A DNA stretch of 64,000 bases from Iningainema tapete BLCC-T55 (lineage in GTDB: Bacteria; Cyanobacteriota; Cyanobacteriia; Cyanobacteriales; Nostocaceae), in NCBI RefSeq assembly GCF_014698965.1, contig NZ_JACXAE010000086.1:1-64000 (forward strand), given 5' to 3'. Within the stretch, counting starts at the first letter, position 1. Each line of letters begins with the position of its first letter. A model generated the notes under the pieces. That model did not search any database, was not told the DNA's origin, and saw only the letters and a list, made by a program, of their open reading frames with translations. Both the position numbers and the translations under genes were made by a program. Below, in pieces: positions 61,624 to 64,000 of the stretch.

Positions 61624-62061
61624 ATGGCTCTAACAGTTGGTACAGATGCACCTGCATTTTCCACCAAAGATACCAATGGCAACACTGTTTCCTTATCTGA
61701 TTTCAAAGGGAAAACCGTAGTTTTGTATTTCTACCCCAAAGACGATACTCCAGGCTGCACCAAGCAAGCTTGTAGTTTCCGCGATGCTAGTAATGATTAC
61801 AAAAATAAAGATGTTGTTGTACTCGGAGTTAGTGCTGATGATGAAGCCGCTCACCAAGCATTTACTCAAAAATACAATCTCAATTTTCCACTACTAGCTG
61901 ACACCGATCAAAGCTTGATTAAAGCTTACGATGTTGATGGTGGTGGTTATGCCAAGCGCGTTACCTACGTAATTGATGGTAACGGTAAAATTATCCACGT
62001 TGACTCTGCTGTAAATACCTCTAGCCATGCTAGCGATATTTTAGCTGCACTGGGATTGTAG
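61624..62061 (+). CDS. bcp: Peroxiredoxin of the Bcp/PrxQ type
   Basis: 145 residues from the ATG at 61624 (ALTVGTDAPAFSTKDTNG); reading from 61528 would add 32 unrelated residues. The peroxidatic Cys45 and resolving Cys50 stand in TPGCTKQACSFRD, typical of two-cysteine PrxQ. It reduces peroxides with thioredoxin electrons. Family length is normal. Confidence 0.94.
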   Translation: MALTVGTDAPAFSTKDTNGNTVSLSDFKGKTVVLYFYPKDDTPGCTKQACSFRDASNDYKNKDVVVLGVSADDEAAHQAFTQKYNLNFPLLADTDQSLIKAYDVDGGGYAKRVTYVIDGNGKIIHVDSAVNTSSHASDILAALGL

Positions 62062-62078
62062 AAGAGGGGGAGTGAGGG

Positions 62079-62140
62079 AATAGTTAATAGCTAATGGCTA
62101 ATTGTTCATTGCTATTAGCCATTAGCTATTAGCTCTGTGC
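62079..62140. repeat. AT-rich heptad hairpin (STRR-like), possible terminator
   Basis: AATAGCTAATGGCTAATTG pairs with the later CTATTAGCCATTAGCTATT; it lies between the convergent prxQ gene and the secreted-protein gene and could stop transcription from both sides. Confidence 0.65.
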
Positions 62141-62163
62141 TACAGCCCACTCCCCAACTTCCT

Positions 62164-62526
62164 TCATTTACCCGATTGGGGTGTAATTACACCAGGAGTA
62201 ATTCTCTGAGAGTTAGGAGTTGTTGGTTGTTGGTTAGAAAAGCGCTCTTGTAGTTTTCTTTGATAATCAGAAATTGCGCTGTTAAGTTCTTCGTTGCTCA
62301 TGCTATTATTTCCTTGATTGAAAAGATTAGCATTATGCAGTAACTGAAAAGGGTTGAAATTATTTGGTTCAACACCCTGAGCAAAAGGATCGATTCTATT
62401 TGGCGACTCATAGTTTTGCTGGTTAATCCCATTAGTAGGTTGAGCCAAACTAGGTTGAGGCACGAACAGGGAAGCACCAATGCCTGCTATGGTAACAACA
62501 AAGAGTTGCTTAATCGGTATTTTCAT
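62164..62526 (-). CDS. Exported hypothetical protein
   Basis: 120 residues from the ATG at 62524-62526. A clear signal peptide (MKIPIKQLFVVTIAGIGASL, cleaved after SLAQ). The mature part is rich in Asn/Gln (about a third of residues), predicted mostly disordered, with NSAISDYQRKLQERF as the only helix. Located 38 bases after the ABC permease gene on the same strand. Confidence 0.75.
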   Translation of the reverse strand: MKIPIKQLFVVTIAGIGASLFVPQPSLAQPTNGINQQNYESPNRIDPFAQGVEPNNFNPFQLLHNANLFNQGNNSMSNEELNSAISDYQRKLQERFSNQQPTTPNSQRITPGVITPQSGK

Positions 62527-62564
62527 AAATTTTTCCTCTTTCTCCTGGTACATTTGCTTAAATT

Positions 62565-63461
62565 TTAAGCTAGAGTCCGTCGTAGTTGGGGTTGAATACT
62601 TAACAAAGCTATGATCGCAAAACCAACTAGCACTAACAATGCACCACCAAAGGTAACATCACCCCAAAATGCGTGCATTACTACACTATTTAATCCCCAA
62701 TCTGAGTTTAAGTACAAATAGCGGATCGGTTCAATTGCGTAGCTCAAAGGATTAAGCGTAGCCACAACCTGCAACCACTTGGGCATAAAGGATAGAGGAG
62801 CCAAAGCAGTACTGGCAAATAATAGAGGCAAGTTAGTAACAAAAATTACAGCAATTAGTTCAATGTGTCCGGGTAAAGCAAAGGCTAACCCAAGAGAAAG
62901 GGCGGTTACGCCTAAAGCCAGAAGAAAGACTATTAGAGCGATGGCAATTAACCCAGTAGCATCTGGTAGCCCAGCCCCTAAAAACGCTGCTGCTGCCACA
63001 ATTACTGTTGCTTGCAGTAAACTTTGACTGATAATGAAGATTGCCGAAGCCAGAACAATCGAGTATCGCGATGCTAGTGGTGCTACTAACAAACGATTCA
63101 AAAAGCCGAACTCGCGATCGAACATTACTGGCAAACCTGCATTCAGCGCTCCCGCAAACGCTGTAAACACAATTACTCCAGCCCCTAAAAATTGACCGTA
63201 ATTGGTAGTATTACCAAAAATACCCTTTGGTGCATTTTGAAATAAAGCACCAAACAATACTAGCCACATCACTGGCTGAATAATTCCTGCCAACAATGTT
63301 GAAGGGCGTCGCTGTAACTGAATAAATAGACGACGTGTTAAAGCCAAAGTTTCTTGAACTAACTCACCGAAAAAATTTGGTGCAGCTTCTGTGTACAGCT
63401 TAGGTGCTGCCACTTGCTGCAAGTTTAGATCTGATTTTGGAGGAATGATTGTTCCACTCAT
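62565..63461 (-). CDS. ABC-2-type transporter permease
   Basis: 298 residues with about six membrane helices: RRPSTLLAGIIQPVMWLVLF marks helix 1, LNPLSYAIEPIRYLYL lies before the last. This is the DrrB-like drug/lipid exporter type. It follows the ATPase gene (71 bases) on the same strand and makes the transporter with it. Substrate unknown. Confidence 0.9.
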   Translation of the reverse strand: MSGTIIPPKSDLNLQQVAAPKLYTEAAPNFFGELVQETLALTRRLFIQLQRRPSTLLAGIIQPVMWLVLFGALFQNAPKGIFGNTTNYGQFLGAGVIVFTAFAGALNAGLPVMFDREFGFLNRLLVAPLASRYSIVLASAIFIISQSLLQATVIVAAAAFLGAGLPDATGLIAIALIVFLLALGVTALSLGLAFALPGHIELIAVIFVTNLPLLFASTALAPLSFMPKWLQVVATLNPLSYAIEPIRYLYLNSDWGLNSVVMHAFWGDVTFGGALLVLVGFAIIALLSIQPQLRRTLA

Positions 63462-63473
63462 AGTATTTTAGAA

Positions 63474-63530
63474 TTGTTAATTGCTAATTGTTAATTGCTA
63501 ATCGCTAATTGTGACTATTAGCAATTAGCC
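63474..63530. repeat. AT-rich heptad repeat (STRR-like)
   Basis: TTGTTAATTGCTAATTGTTAA and TAATTGTGACTATTAGCAAT between the two ABC transporter genes. Confidence 0.6.
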
Positions 63531-63531
63531 A

Positions 63532-64000
63532 TTACCTCATATTCTGCTTCTTTTCTGCCTTAGGATCGCGAGTTCCTGCTGCCGCAAGTTCTGCATCTAA
63601 TAAGGTTCTTCCCGTTGCTGCTAGGTAAACATCATCTAAACTTGGACGAGATTGGGCTATACCAAACATTGGTAATCCAAGAGCATTCAGCTTTTGTTGT
63701 ATGATCATCAAAGCGTCATTCTGTGGCGTTACTACCAAGTTGAGGGAATTTCCTTGGGCGCTGTTAATGATGACTTCCTGCACAAAAGGTAAAGAGTTAA
63801 GCAAATCTTTAGCTTTTTGCGCTTCCTCAATTGGTGAAAACTCGCGGATGCGCAATGTGATGCGATCGCCACCTAAGTTATCTTTTAATTGTGAAGGTGT
63901 TCCTGAGGCAATTACCACCCCACGATCAATAATTGCCACTTTATCAGCCAGGGCATCTATTTCTTCTAAATAATGGCTGGTAATTAGTACTGTTGTTCCT
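63532..64000 (-). CDS. ABC transporter ATP-binding protein, C-terminal part
   Basis: The open frame continues past the right edge; only the last 156 codons are seen. They include the H-loop LITSHYLEEIDALADKV and IIDRGVVIASGTPSQL, followed by a C-terminal domain with ITLRIREFSPIEEAQ. Walker A, Q-loop and signature must lie outside. It pairs with the permease at 62565-63461. Confidence 0.92.
   Translation of the reverse strand, partial: GTTVLITSHYLEEIDALADKVAIIDRGVVIASGTPSQLKDNLGGDRITLRIREFSPIEEAQKAKDLLNSLPFVQEVIINSAQGNSLNLVVTPQNDALMIIQQKLNALGLPMFGIAQSRPSLDDVYLAATGRTLLDAELAAAGTRDPKAEKKQNMR

Noticed and set aside
15825-63530. Clustered AT-rich repeats at 15825, 19510, 59085, 62079 and 63474 as possible CRISPR arrays
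   Set aside because: The units are 7-base degenerate heptads forming hairpins, with no unique spacers of constant length and no cas genes.

Overview
The window is chromosomal DNA from a cyanobacterium, most likely a filamentous Nostocales-type species. The evidence is frequent HIP1-type octamers (GCGATCGC), a CcmP carboxysome-shell gene, a GH100 neutral invertase, a PrxQ peroxiredoxin, a two-partner-secretion adhesin, many multidomain histidine kinases, and AT-rich heptad (STRR-like) repeats between genes. No tRNA, rRNA or CRISPR array was seen. Both edges cut genes: aroF on the left and an ABC-transporter ATPase on the right.

Layout. (1) 0-0.5 kb: DAHP synthase. (2) 0.8-10.6 kb: a signalling and conflict-type locus with a TPS adhesin, a Ser/Thr kinase, a DUF1822 protein and a sigma-like factor on the minus strand, divergent from a caspase-family protease. 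The kinase and the caspase each end in two copies of the same small domain. (3) 10.7-13.5 kb: two near-duplicate membrane heme-sensor (DUF3365-HAMP) genes flanking a PhnD-like lipoprotein. (4) 13.6-28.6 kb: a long co-directional minus-strand run with two tandem L-amino-acid oxidases, a VioB/RebD/StaD-type iminophenyl-pyruvate dimer synthase, a GST, two cytochromes P450, a VOC protein, three mini peptidoglycan-binding proteins, a HAB-mutase-like membrane protein, RidA and an MFS transporter fused to an FHA domain. This looks like a bisindole (chromopyrrolate-type) biosynthetic gene cluster with an unusual accessory set and is the main discovery of the window. (5) 28.9-34.2 kb: membrane protein, TTC38-like TPR protein, invertase and small genes.

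(6) 34.5-40.2 kb: three large two-component sensors on the plus strand, the first interrupted by an in-frame stop. Then come a PhnD-like protein, PhoD phosphatase, a fibrillin-like protein and a DUF2795 protein. (7) 44-45.1 kb: gene-poor stretch with an RTX remnant and a candidate structured RNA. (8) 45.1-48.8 kb: an ethylene-receptor-like kinase with its NarL-type regulator and a REC-only protein. (9) 48.9-55.1 kb: toxin-antitoxin pair with a broken toxin, CcmP, pentapeptide protein, phosphodiester glycosidase, a small ORF with an 11-G tract, hydrolase, nuclease-like protein.

(10) 55.1-59.1 kb: wreckage around a transposase N-terminus that is now fused in frame to a 14-blade WD40 protein, then an intact PIN toxin-antitoxin pair. 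(11) 59.2-64 kb: ferredoxin-cobyric acid synthase, winged-helix protein, PrxQ, secreted protein and an ABC-2 exporter. A family of short palindromes with the core GTAGAGACG...CGTCTCTAC occurs seven times between genes.
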